A DNA stretch of 64,000 nucleotides from Amaurobius ferox (lineage: Eukaryota > Arthropoda > Arachnida > Araneae > Amaurobiidae). The position numbers and the translations under genes were made by a program. The DNA is taken from NCBI GenBank assembly GCA_951213105.1, contig OX578139.1, positions 70,846,754 through 70,910,753 of the forward strand. Direction: 5' to 3'. Within the stretch, counting starts at the first letter, position 1. Every line of letters begins with the position of its first letter. Below the pieces are notes generated by a model. The model searched no databases. It was given only the letters and a program-made list of their open reading frames with translations, and had not been told where the DNA came from. Positions 23,534-34,632 of the stretch are shown here, piece by piece.

Positions 23534-24517
23534 ATACCCGGTATTGGAGCATACATGTGCGAGCTAAGTTATACAATATTCTAATTGAAATTTCTTTTTT
23601 TATATAAAGTATTTATTTTAAACACTTATTTTATAATTTCGTAACTGTAGTATGGAACCCTATGGGCTTCAATATGTTTGATAAGTCAGCCTGTAGTAGA
23701 GGAGCTCTACTTCAGAGCATCTGGTACTTTCTCGAAGGCAGACCCTACCACCAACACATCGTAAATCTACCCTGGTTCAAAATAACCGGTTTTTCCGCAC
23801 GTCAATCAAATTTTACGAAATGTGGTACCACGAAGTCTTATTAGGGTGCCTAACGTTGTACGAAGGTTCGTAAAATCCCCTTGATAATTTCACCCTCTAA
23901 GGAGACCGTGAAACGTGAAATAAGGTACGTAATAGCAGTATTCAAGATGGCCGTCTTATATTTGCTAGTGATCGTTTTTGAAAGGAAGAAAAATTCAACC
24001 ACAGAGGATAAATTAATTATACTAATTGACAATGAATTTGTTTCTTTGTTCAGGTTAAATTACCACCAAGTTGCAGACCAAATTAGTATCAAATGCTTCG
24101 ATAATAATTTCCTGGGAATATGTAAACCGACGATCTTGAGAAATTTTACAAGCACCAATTTTTCATCAAATCTGAACATTTTGTTCCACATATATTAAAA
24201 TGCAAGCTTATTTGTTTACTTCAAAGAATCTGCCCTATCAATTTTCAAAATATTTATTTTCTTTTTTTCTATTTGGAAGTTCGTATAATTATTTTAGGTT
24301 TCAGCTATGTTAACGTTAGCGAACTTAACTATCTCTCTTTCACGAATCGTTAAATAAACGTCTGACAGAATTTTAAAAATAAAACCTGTATTTTGCTCTA
24401 TACAATTTTTTCCCACGAAACAATATTGAAACAACTTCAAAATGTATTCTACTTTTAAAAGAACATTCTGAAATAACATTGTAAGTTTTAGAGCATGTAC
24501 TTCTTATTTCACTGAAT

Positions 24518-24597
24518 ATGGCATAGGACTCTTGCTTAGGCGGTAGGAGAGACGCTCAGCAATCGAGAGGTCTCCGGTTCGAATCAAAGCGGCTTTT
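24518..24597 (+). repeat. tRNA-related fragment
   Basis: CTTAGGCGGTAGGAGAGACG resembles a tRNA D-arm region and CCGGTTCGAATC a B box, about 50 bp apart as in tRNAs. The T stem does not pair, so this is a tRNA-derived relic rather than a tRNA gene. Confidence 0.5.
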
Positions 24598-26001
24598 ATT
24601 TTTACAACTTGTGCTGCCATCTGTTACTAAAATATTCAGGTGAAATGTTTTATAATAACATGCAGAGTTTTCTGTTTAAAGTTTTATCCTCAAATTACCT
24701 AACTTGAATACATTATTAAGTTTACGTTTTTATAAAATTTATTTTGAAGTTAATTTGAAAATTGTTTGTACTTTAGTTTACTTTATACCAACCAAAGGTG
24801 AAATATACATTTTCTACTATGACAGATGATGTTTACTTTAAAATTAATTTTCCTGTAGTCCGTAGACAGCTAGCTCATTATTGACACATTCAGATGTAAA
24901 ATGTTGTTCAGGTTAAATTATTTAAGAAAAAAAATAATATTTTGCTAAATATATTTCATTTTTTTTAATATTATAATTTCACTTATCCGTGTTTTACTTT
25001 TGTAAATGATTTTCGCTTCTTTATGTTGCTTATACTTGAGAAAAAAACTATAAGATTTTCCATAAGCATTTTACATGAATTTCATCATATTTTATGAAAG
25101 GACCCCCCCCCCCAATAATTTTCAAATATTAAAAGCAAGTACACGGTATTTTACTAATCATCACATTTTTAGAAAAATTTTGCATTTTTTAAATTTATAA
25201 AAGTAAGTACAACACAAATAAAAAGAATATACAGTAAAAACTCTGGCATCTGAAATGCATTTCTAAAATGTGAAAGAATTTCAACAGCTTAACAAACACT
25301 GTTAAAACATTCTTAATTTGCTTTTCTGTGGCACTGACATCAAAACTAAACCATAATATATTAATCCTAGTTTAACTTTTAGATGTGTAAGCTATGAATA
25401 ACTTTAGGTAATATAATCCTTTTTTGGAACTTGGAAAACAAGTATATTATAGTTTTCTCGAAAATTGATATCAAAAGCATTTAGTACATGTAACATTTAG
25501 TAATTCATTTAAAAAATGTATTTCTTTTCCAACCTTTTGCATATTTATAATAAAGGCAATTATGGTTAATATTATTGTCAATCGAAATCACACAGTTCTA
25601 TTAATCAAAGTATTCTTCATCTGCGAAAAAAAAGTATTCTTCATCGGTGAAAAAAAAAGTGTTTATACTTAAGAAATAAACTATAAGATTTTCCACTATG
25701 TTAACTTCCTTCGTATTAACTATTGACTGCGATTTGTCCAGTGAGGTTCCGCCTTAACTCCACCCCCCTGTCCATCAAAGTATAGCGAAACCGAATTCCG
25801 ACGACTTCATAGTACGGTTATCGCAGCCTTTCGTAAATGACGAGGTGGAATAATATGGATTTCTGAACGGTGAGAAAATGATTCTGGGCAGTTGGTGGTA
25901 GGGCCCCTAGTTCTCCCTTGGGCTAACAGCGCCCTTCGCTTTTTGTTTTGTCAGCCCAGGGGGGGGGGGGGCGGCAGGGCTCCCCCGTGGGTGCGCCACT
26001 G

Positions 26002-26165
26002 ATAACATCTACTTCACAGAGTCCTTGATTGTTCAATCAGAGTCCTTGATACTTCACAGTCCTTGATTTTCCGAATAACACCAAGTAAAACTATTTCAAA
26101 ATCTCAATTAACTTATTTTTCATGCAACTCTAAATTGGCAATTATCAATATTGATAGCATCGGCA
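26002..26165. other. Short tandem phrases after the hAT element
   Basis: The phrase AGAGTCCTTGAT and variants of ACTTCACAG recur just outside the hAT right end. No gene is seen. Confidence 0.45.
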
Positions 26166-26500
26166 ATCTATATAAATAAAATTGAAAATTTGTCTGTCTG
26201 TCTGTTTGTTTGTCCTATAATCACGAGAGTTGAACCGAATTTGATGAAATTTAGTGGATAGCCTTGAAATAGCTCCACTTGAAATGTAGTCTCAGTTTCG
26301 AGTTTCTACGACCAGGGACTCTCGAGATATTAAAGAAAAACAAAGCTTTCGTTTGTCTCATCATCACGGAAGAACGGCCGAAACGAATTTAATGAACTTT
26401 TGTGGGTAGCCTTTAAATTATCACCTTTAAATTTTGTCCAAGTTTTGAATTTCTAAGACCAGGAGTTGTCGAGATATTAATGAAAAACGAAACTTTTTCA
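26166..26500 (+). repeat. Dispersed repeat with TCTG run
   Basis: Begins near TATATAAATAAAATTGAAAA, followed by TCTGTCTGTCTG and a run of phrases in which two ~125-bp segments repeat: GAACCGAATTTGATGAA and a related GAAACGAATTTAATGAA, each followed by a 'TCGAGATATTAA' end. This plan is common in noncoding arthropod repeats. No protein. Confidence 0.55.
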
Positions 26501-27080
26501 TAGGAGTTCTACTTTCTAATTCCCTGGTTCCTCCAAACGAAAAGGTTGAAAATCGTTTGTTTAAGACATGAAAGTGAATTAAAATTTTATCTCTGAGTTT
26601 GGTAGAAGTTTATTGCGCGTATTAGTCACTTTTGAAAATCGCAGGTTTGAAACATAAATTTAAATGAAAAATTTATCACAATGGTTTAATTTTCAAAATA
26701 TATTACTCAACAATGAAAAGTGTTAAGAAATCAATGGTTATGTCATTATTAGCATTATATGAGGAAGATGCTATCTTATATCATGTTGCTCTGCAACGCA
26801 ATTAAATGAAATGTGTTTGTTAATGTTTATTATTATTTTTTCGATTTGAATAATAAATAAATGGATACAAAAATATATCTTATAAATGAAAGGTTTGATT
26901 TTTCTCTTAATTGTATTAATTGCGGACTGCGTACATCACTTTCATTTATTTTGGCAAAGAGTTTTATATACTGTGTTTGGCTAATAAACTCATATGTTGT
27001 GTTTAGCCAATAAACTCATTCAGCCGATTGTTGAAACAGAAAAAAAGTAGAAAGGGAATATATACCTTCAAATAGAATTT
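26501..27080. other. AT-rich stretch, nothing recognised
   Basis: No gene or repeat ends recognised, apart from a short local duplication of CAATAAACTCAT-type sequence near 26990-27015. Confidence 0.4.
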
Positions 27081-27107
27081 TAGTGTTTTCATTTAGCATA
27101 TACAAGC

Positions 27108-27373
27108 GGGATCTAGATGATTTATTCCGATTTTCCTATCCCCGACCTCACTCCGATGGATTTCTGGTTCTGGGGTTATCTGAAATCTACGGTGTACACA
27201 TCAAATCCACGAGATTTGTCAAAATTGAAAGATGCCATAAAATGTGAAGTTATACAGATTCCTCCTGCGATGTTACGTTCGTCATTGTTGTCAACATCTC
27301 CCGCATGCAATGCGTTATCGTCTGCGAAGGTGGACACATTGAAAACTTGTAATTCCAATGAAAGTTTTTTTCC
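27108..27373 (+). pseudogene. Mariner-type transposase, C-terminal fragment
   Basis: The frame contains PDLTPMDFWFWGYLKSTVYT, the third catalytic Asp region of a Tc1/mariner DDE transposase, then SNPRDLSKLKDAIKCE and IPPAMLRSSLL, and a tail ending near 'DTLKTCN'. Everything upstream of this is missing, so it is a 5'-truncated element. It differs from the elements at 5.9 and 32.5 kb. Confidence 0.8.
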
Positions 27374-27709
27374 CTCTCCTCTCTTGTGTTGTCATTGGTC
27401 CTTTACAATGATCTTCTTTGCAAATACTTTACGTCGCCAATTTTCGTCATACGTGTATCGTTCCAGCGCCATTTATGGTTTTTCAAAACGCTGATCAATT
27501 TGCGTAGGAAAAAAGTGGATGTTGCCATTTGAAAATTTCGAAATTTGTTCAATGTAACCGTAACCGTGAGAGCTCTATTGTTTGAAATCATCACAATCTC
27601 TCGAGTGCATACCTTCAAATAACAATATCTGAAATTTCCTTTCCATTGGTTGAGCGGAAAGGCCGATTGGGATTCATATATCGGGGAAGTTTTTTTATGA
27701 CCACCCTGT
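27374..27709 (+). mobile_element. 3' end of the truncated mariner element
   Basis: Noncoding tail of the element carrying the transposase fragment just upstream. It ends GACCACCCTGTA after a T run, which has the look of a mariner terminus (inverted: CAGGGTGGTC). No matching left end lies in this vicinity, so the element is one-ended. Confidence 0.6.
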
Positions 27710-27714
27710 ATTTC

Positions 27715-28372
27715 TGATCCAATTTATATTTTCTTTTATGTCGGGCCATGTGCATTATTTCTGTAATACAAATTACAGTAATGCACACAGAAACGTAGAA
27801 TAAGCATTAACGAAACATGTATGACCTTTGATAACGTACATGGTTTCGGAAATTCTTTTCACTTTATTCAATATAAAAATTTTTTTGGGAGGAGCTAGAA
27901 AAGGCCTAGGTCATCTTGCAAAACAATGTTTCTGTTTTGCAACTTTTCATCTTAAACATATTGCTTGCATTTACACCATGTATGTTTATACAGGGAACAC
28001 GGGGATTAGTACCTTAAGTACCTGCATTACATATATGATTTATATAAAAATACTTTCATCTTAATGTGTAGTTATAAAAAAAAATTTTTCACCTTCTTTA
28101 CCACATGTAATTTTTATTCCATTCCTTAACTTATATATGGAACAGGGAAAAGGGGTATTTTATACCAATTTAGTATCTGTTTTATTTATAATGTTTATTT
28201 ATCATGTTCTTTTTAAAATATTCCACAGCTTGTGGTATAGTCTTTTTGATGTCACATTTACATTTCAGTCTATCTTTCTTTCACTTTTGCTATACAGAAC
28301 ATTTTCTATTAATGATCAATCTCAGGTATATATAATACAAGTGAAATAAAAATTCTTCAATTATATATATAT
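27715..28372 (+). repeat. Dispersed repeat R1, longest copy
   Basis: The family was defined by comparing four copies in the window (also 42985-43310 plus, 43345-43965 minus, 46436-46590 plus). Its first 150 bp contain a bulged hairpin at 27763-27796 and a second inverted pair, GAAACATGTATG with GTACATGGTTTC. The unit ends in a TA tract. Frames such as 27828-28064 and 28137-28349 are not conserved between copies and are unlikely to be genes. Confidence 0.7.
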
Positions 28373-28385
28373 ATATATATATATT
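28366..28385. repeat. (TA)n tract
   Basis: Short TA tract at the end of repeat R1; another similar tract lies at 28525-28543. Confidence 0.9.
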
Positions 28386-28571
28386 TAAAATGTAATAATA
28401 AGAATTATGTAAAAATAAAAAAAATAAAAATACAATTCAAGTAATATTAACATCACCATAGAAGCAAATTCACGGCCATAAAGCCGATAAGAGAAAAGAA
28501 CAGAACCTTCCCAAATTCGATGATATATATATATATATATATAACGTGAAAAGATGCATATTTCGACGAAT

Positions 28572-29570
28572 TTAAAAATAAATAAATGAATAATTGGAAA
28601 AATAAGGAGTATATGGTTGAAATATGGTTGAAAAGGACTTTCTTCTATCTTTCCGATGGTGTAAACATAAAAACTCTGTGACATTATTTACGATCGCTAC
28701 GGGCGCAATGTTTTGGACTGTCATTTCCCTGATAATGTCTACAAAGTGAGGTGGAAGTTGGAGTGATTCGTATTTTGATAAGACGACGTATGGTTTGAAA
28801 TCAGGACTCACGTGGAATCCTTTAGTTCCGAAATTATGTCTCCAATATTGATTGCGGATTTGAATTCGAGCTCCGACATCCTCAGTATACTGCATGTGTT
28901 GATTTACTTCTAAATCCAGTTTTAATTCAAGACCTGCATTAGGACATGACATTCCAACTCGCAAATTGTTACTTGTTTCATTAATAAAATTAAATGTGCA
29001 GCAATTTCCATACATATTAACAGATGGTGAAAAAGGTGCATACCTCTGACTGTTAAACTTACAAGAATGTATAACATTATTTACTTGATGTCCATACAAG
29101 TTTTTGCTTGCAATATCCTGCCACGATAATAGAGTCTTCCACAGAGTTTGTGTTGGCAACTCTTTACCTCGATATTATTCATCAGCGTCTTTATATTCTG
29201 GTTCAATAACATTATCCAATTTCGGCATGCTTATGTTACCCATTCCTTCATTTGTTCTGAAACAATTTATGTACGTCATTTTACGGTCAATATATGATGA
29301 AAATTCTTTTCGTGCACTGTTTATGCTGCAAATGTTGACAGGTGGAAATTCTTGATAGAATACATCTATGGAATCCCTACATATGACAACGGGGTAGCTG
29401 AGGTGTAAAAGTAAGAATTGAATAACTTGTGTTACACAGCGTACTATACCGAAAGATAGAATTAAGAACCAAATTACTTTTCGTGATACTGTAGAAGACT
29501 GTTCAACTTGGATCAGTGTATACACAGAAGATCTTTTTAGAAATATTAGAAACATTGTTTTAAAGTTCAC
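28572..29570 (-). pseudogene. DEG/ENaC sodium channel fragment with one in-frame stop
   Basis: Two minus-strand frames (29570-29175 and 29159-28572) share one reading frame and are separated only by a TAA at about 29166-29168, giving about 332 codons. The N-terminus has FLKRSSVYTL, a first membrane segment (about residues 31-55, VIWFLILSFGIVRCVTQVIQ) and then FPPVNICSINSARKEF, the conserved post-TM1 motif of this family. The second piece has LWKTLL, the Cys-rich extracellular start and YGNCCTFNF, matching the family GNCYTFN motif. The second membrane segment and selectivity filter are missing, so the rest would lie on other exons or is lost. Relatives form trimeric amiloride-sensitive sodium channels. 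It may be a pseudogene, or an exon with a sequencing error. Confidence 0.75.
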
Positions 29571-29930
29571 TTTAGAATTCTTTTACTTTTATTTTTTGTT
29601 GTAAGAAGAGTTTTCGTAGACTTTTTCATTATAGACGCACTTGTTTATGATATTTTCTATATGATTTTGATCATGGCGACTATCATTTTCTTTGAAGTTG
29701 TTTCCTGAAAGAATTGAATCCAAATTCAATTATTCAAATAGTTTTTCTTGTTTATATCTTGTCTTTCATGTCTATATTTTACTTTGATTACACATTATTG
29801 ACAGGAAACATTTTCGAATAATTTTCTAATTGAATAAAATGGCTATGTGGTATCAAAAGTCTGACTTCCTTTGAAAGGAATTTATAATATATTCCATTAA
29901 ATTTATAATGCATTCCTTTAAATTTAAATT
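29571..29930. other. AT-rich stretch, nothing recognised
   Basis: Upstream side of the channel fragment. No promoter, exon or repeat is clear. Confidence 0.45.
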
Positions 29931-29934
29931 TATA

Positions 29935-30480
29935 ATGTTTTAGGGCAGATGCAGCACTAAATATAAATTAAAAAGAACTTTAAAAGTCACGATTTTGACA
30001 CACGATGGATGCCATATTTTATTTTGAAGGGGGTCACATGATCTCTTCATATAATATGGGTCTAATTATTATTTTAATTTGTATTTAAAAAGTTACCGAA
30101 TATATTATACTGAAATCTTTTTCATATTTTTTGTGGGATAATATGAATATTTCCTAAAAATTTCGAAGCAATATGCGAATTTTAAATTTGCTTAAAAATG
30201 CTTGAAGAATTGGGTCCCACACGGTTCAATGTATTTTTATTTTTTTAATCCGGGTTCAATCCAAAACGAATTGGGTGATATTATTCATTTAAATTCCCAT
30301 ATGTCCTACAGACCGTCTGAAGAACATACTAAAATTTCAGTTTGATCAAAAGTCATTTTGCGGCAGTTATCGTACCAACGGACAGACAGACAGACAGACA
30401 GACTGACAGACAGAATGAACAAAGTGATAAACACTTTTCAACTATTTCTCAAACCTTTTTATGCAAGTGAACTAAATTTT
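29935..30480 (+). repeat. Dispersed repeat R2 with GACA run
   Basis: Inverted counterpart of 44390-44935. Shared blocks include GATGGATGCCATATTTTATT-type sequence, CGGGTTCAATCCAAAACGAA, CAGACCGTCTGAAGAACATA, the GACAGACAGACAGACAGA run and AATGAACAAAGTGATAAACA. There is no target duplication and no coding frame conserved between copies. Confidence 0.8.
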
Positions 30481-31046
30481 GTGTTTTCGTATGTTGTAGT
30501 TTTTCAGGTACGAAGCAGAGAATCTCCAGGAACGAGAAATTTTTCAAAAAACGGCGGCGACTCCGGCGCCAGATACTTGTTTTTAAGAGATATATTTCGT
30601 TGTACAATTCAGGACAATTTCTTAAAGTTTTTTTAAAATGTAACAATAATGCTTAATAGATGCTAACTAACACAGCATAATTACACTTACCAAGTTTTAT
30701 TTTACGTTAGACTATTTAATGAACAACCAAATTAGCGTATATTTATTCATCTATTTACAACATATTATAAATGATTCTTTTGAGTTTCAATACCTAGAAA
30801 TATTGACACTATAATCGAAATTAAAACAATTGCATAAGAACGAGATTTTTAAATATAATTTATTCATAAATAATGTCTGTGAAATTTGCATTATATGGAT
30901 TCAATTTCAGTGGTAACTTATAAGAAATAAAATTTAAACATATTCTGTATTATTTTAATATTTCACTGAATTTCCATTACCTGCCCTATGAAACTTCTTC
31001 TCAAAATGATAACCCAATCTATTAAGAAAGATACTATGATTGTATT
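30481..31046. other. AT-rich stretch, nothing recognised
   Basis: No gene or repeat identified beyond the end of repeat R2. Confidence 0.45.
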
Positions 31047-31048
31047 TA

Positions 31049-31085
<37 letters not shown>

Positions 31086-31093
31086 GTGTATAT

Positions 31094-31165
<72 letters not shown>

Positions 31166-31173
31166 GTGTATAT

Positions 31174-31239
<66 letters not shown>

Positions 31240-31245
31240 TTAATA
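31047..31245. repeat. (TA)n array with duplicated insert
   Basis: About 200 bp of TA units, interrupted twice (about 31083 and 31163) by the same phrase, TACGTGTATATATACATACA. The TA array has therefore been duplicated as a block of about 80 bp. All frames in it are tyrosine/isoleucine artefacts. Confidence 0.95.
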
Positions 31246-31887
31246 CACACATACATTTAATACACATGGCCAAATTTTACGAGGTGGTTGTATACACTAA
31301 GCCAAGCATTTTCCGTCCTAATTACCGGGGCAGAAATGAAAGATAAAGGCGTTACATGGCTCTTACTCGTTGGGAAGAGACCGCCCTACAAACTTGAAAG
31401 TGTCATTCAGGTTATTATTTTCTGGTTGACGAAGAAAACCAGGTATGCAAATTTCATCTGTAGGAGAAGAAGAAACCTTATGCAAATTTTCGTAACACCG
31501 AATGTGTGGCGTTATCTGTTTGCAGCAGTTATTAACAGCTCCAACTTTTGAGACGATTGAATAATAATTTACAAATAGGGAAAAAGACGATATGCATTTC
31601 ATCTATGGACCTTCTTCTTATGGGAGTATATCAAGGGTCTCCTCTGTGGCACTCTTCTTGAATCTGTAGAGAAACACGTTGCCAGAATTTCAGCCGCTGC
31701 TGCCGAAGTGTGCGACATGCATGGTCTGTTCGAGAGAGTTCGTCAATCCCTCCATCGTCGCTGTGAGACATGCAGTCAAATTGGTGGTTGCTCTTTTGAG
31801 CCATTATACTGTAATTATTGTTTATTAAATGTCATTTTATAGCTTCTAAGTCATTCTTTTATTTCGTCTCACCTCATCGGGTTCACC

Positions 31888-31892
<5 letters not shown>
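31246..31892. other. Unassigned stretch
   Basis: The 87-codon frame at 31288-31551 has no recognised domain. No transposon ends are visible. Confidence 0.4.

Positions 31893-31942
<50 letters not shown>
31893..31942. repeat. (TA)n microsatellite
   Basis: About 25 TA units. Confidence 0.95.
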
Positions 31943-31948
<6 letters not shown>

Positions 31949-32494
31949 TGAAAGATTTTAATCGGAAATTATGCATAAACTACTATATGTACAAAAAAAC
32001 CCATATCTAGCATATCTGTTACAAATGAGTAACTATAGACCAAGACTAAGGATAAAAATAGAAGGTAACATATAACTACAATGGAAAGGGGGATGAGAAG
32101 AATATTAGGATACAAAAATCACAATTAAAAAGTATATATAAATATAAATAAAAATGAAAAAGAGAGCACGGCAAATTGAGAAAAGGCAATAATAATTAGC
32201 TGAAGATAAATGATTAAGACACAGAACAATCAATTGAAACTACACAAAAAATGGCGGTTAGTTCGAAATTGCATTCTCATCAGGACAGCCATACAATTCG
32301 AATTGAAACCAATAGAATAGCTAGTTTCTGACAATGGCGATAGTATTTAACTACAGACACCATTGGAACTGTCTACTGGCTAGCGGAAGGAGAAAAAAAA
32401 ATCAATAGAATTACAAATCAGAAAAATAAAAACCCTCCTCGAACAGAAATATAACTCACGAGCACTGCTACCGCGTGTTGGTTGAACAAGCGAC

Positions 32495-32496
<2 letters not shown>
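31943..32496 (-). repeat. Possible Penelope-type terminal remnant with hammerhead-like motif
   Basis: On the minus strand, CTGATGAG (32276-32283) is followed 10 nt later by CGAAC (32261-32265), and further on by a TTTTTTGTGTAGTTTCAATT stretch. CTGATGA plus GAAA is the conserved core of hammerhead ribozymes, which are known in the terminal repeats of Penelope-like elements. One core A is missing and the stems are unconvincing by eye. The rest of the stretch is AT-rich and unassigned. Confidence 0.3.

Positions 32497-32533
<37 letters not shown>
32497..32533. repeat. (TA)n microsatellite
   Basis: TA tract ending at the first base of the mariner-type element at 32534. Confidence 0.95.
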
Positions 32534-32536
<3 letters not shown>

Positions 32537-33559
32537 GGTGAATTGCACCTAATCTTCCAAACGAAAGGGGGTAATAGAAGAGTCAATGTGCAGTAAAAAA
32601 TACTATAGCAACCCTATCCTATCTCTAACCGTTTCTGAGTTATGGTGGATAGAAGGAAAGTACGCCAAGTCTGAAAAAACCCAAATCTGTGAGGTTTATG
32701 AAAGGTTTACATTCAAAATAAGCCCATAATTGGAAAGAGCAGAAGAATTCCTATAAGATGACTCTATTTCCGTCAGGATACCTGGATTTAACGGCGAACT
32801 ACAAGCGCTGAAACATTGGCAAAGGGCAAAATCGAAATGTTGTCAAATCTGTAACGGACTATATCACAAAAAACCTTCTAGCTCCAATCGGTTAAATTTA
32901 TCAAAAACTTTTCCATTCCATCAGCTTTTGAATGACCATTCAATAAACTATATAGGTGTTTTAGTCCAGAAGAAATTTAGTTTTTTGTTTGCAATACATC
33001 ACCGAAATCGGAGTTCGTCGAAGTAGTCATTCGACGAACATGCGGCACACGAAACGATGGTGTATATGTACATCGAACGTATGGACATCCGTCCCTATCT
33101 GCATATGAACTCTGTTGGATATGCAGATGTTTTCCAACCCATCCTGCGCGCGCATCGCACTCGCGGGGACAAAAGACGAGTGAATGCACATAATAGCTCG
33201 TTAGCTCGTCGGCTTCTTTTACGTTTGTTGTTTACTTGCATTAGCATTTTCTGTACTTTGCCTCATCTCGGTTGATTCTTTTCACGCTGCTCTTATTTCT
33301 TCTTGCTTTCTGTTAGTTCACACTTCGTGTGTTTTCGTACATTGCTACGAATTAACCAAGTTGATTCTTGTTCCGTTATAGTTTTTTTCTATTATTTTTG
33401 TAAAATAATATTGAAATTTTAATCCGTTTTGTGTACCCTTCTGAATCTGATTTTCAATTGGACTCATCGGAGGGATCAAGGTGTTATACCTTCTAACTTC
33501 TAAACTGGTATGCCTCCTTTTACAAATGAAGAGTACGTGGATATGCATTTTGTGTAGGG

Positions 33560-34632
33560 ATTTTGCAATGGTAACTCTCGGAGAGCAGAGGAAGAGTACC
33601 GTTTGCGCTACCCACATCGTTGTGCGTCCAACTGTGTTGTATTTGCCGCAGTTCACCAAAGGCTTAGGGAGACTGGATCGTTTGGTAAGGTGTACGAAAG
33701 GGGCCACGATCACCGCTATATTCGACCGAGTGGAGGAAGATCTAAGTGTGAGTTCACGCATACTTACGAGAGAAGGTGGACTTTCACAAAGTAAAGTGAT
33801 GAATATGTTGCACAAAAACCAGTATCATCCATACCATTTCACACGGCTACAAGAATTAAGGCGCCCAGACCGGAAAAGGCGGGTAACATTTTGTCGCTGG
33901 CTGTTAGAGCGAGATATTGAAGAACACCATTTCCTGCGAACGATTCTGCGGACAGATGAATCACTTTTCATTCGGCATGGCATGTTAAATTTACATAATT
34001 GGTATCATTACGCTCAACAAAATCCATTTGTAACGCGAAACGCATCGTTCCAGACGCGATTCAGCCAAAATGTTTGACTTGGAATGGTTTGGCGATCGCT
34101 TGATAGGTCCACATGTGTTCCAGGGTTATCTGACAAGCAATACATATTTGGCTTTTCTGAAACATGATCTCCCACGATTACTTGAAATCATTCCTGCATC
34201 TCAACGAGTGGAAAACATTTTCGAACAGGATGGAGTCCCTGCACATTCTTCAAATGACGTCCGAGACTTCCTGAATGAGCAGTATCCGCGATGGATTGGC
34301 CGTACGGGACCAATTCTTGGCCACCTAGATCACCAGACTGTCCATTGGACTATCTGGTGATCTAGGTGGCCAAGGAATATCAATCCAATGTCTCCATTGG
34401 ACCAGATCTGACTCCATTGGACCAGATCTGACTCCATTGTTTTGTTTGGGGTTTCCTGAAGCATGAAGTTCACCACACAGAGGTTGCCAGTTTTCAAGAC
34501 TTGAGGAGCCGGCTCGATGAGGCAATAGTAAAACTGAGGGATAGGCTTTCACTAAGAGCTACGGTGATTTCAGTTCGTAAGCGGGTAAGGACATGTATCA
34601 GGCGTGAGGGAAACCATCAGCAGCGGCTGTAA
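33560..34632 (+). pseudogene. Mariner-type transposase pseudogene
   Basis: Readable pieces in changing frames: a helix region ending LRETGSFG (33655-33690, then GGRSK); VSSRILTREGGLSQSKVMNM; LHKNQYHPYHF (DNA-binding part); FLRTILRTDES (first catalytic Asp); RLIGPHVFQGYLTSNTY; NIFEQDGVPAHSS (second Asp); SWPPRSPDCPLD (third Asp) and FVWGFLKHEVHH; ending in VRTCIRREGNHQQRL. Frameshifts occur near 33725 and 34075, and a palindromic rearrangement sits in the third-Asp region at 34317-34440. It is inactive. Confidence 0.85.
34317..34373. repeat. 21-bp perfect palindrome inside a transposase
   Basis: Arms 34317-34337 and 34353-34373 are perfect inverted copies around a 15-bp centre that itself contains the palindrome GTCCATTGGAC. 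The arms encode the WPPRSPD motif on either strand. A 20-bp unit starting CTCCATTGGACCAGATCTGA then repeats in tandem, about 2.4 times (34398-34440). Confidence 0.9.

Larger units (their letters stand above)
20036..26001 (-). mobile_element. hAT DNA transposon, 6 kb, with 8-bp target duplication
   Basis: The ends are inverted copies of CAGTGGCGCAC, and G-rich blocks lie just inside both. The flanks are ATAACATT (20028-20035) and ATAACATC (26002-26009), an 8-bp target duplication with one difference, as expected for hAT elements. The minus strand carries the transposase (20440-22889). The remaining right half, 22900-25990, holds a promoter-like region, a THAP remnant on the plus strand and about 2.4 kb of noncoding DNA. 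I see no internal transposon with its own ends there. Confidence 0.88.

Noticed and set aside
33481..34077. 198-codon frame as an intact transposase
   Set aside because: Its first ~80 codons are in the wrong frame for the transposase, whose N-terminal helix region reads in another frame; the gene is frameshifted.
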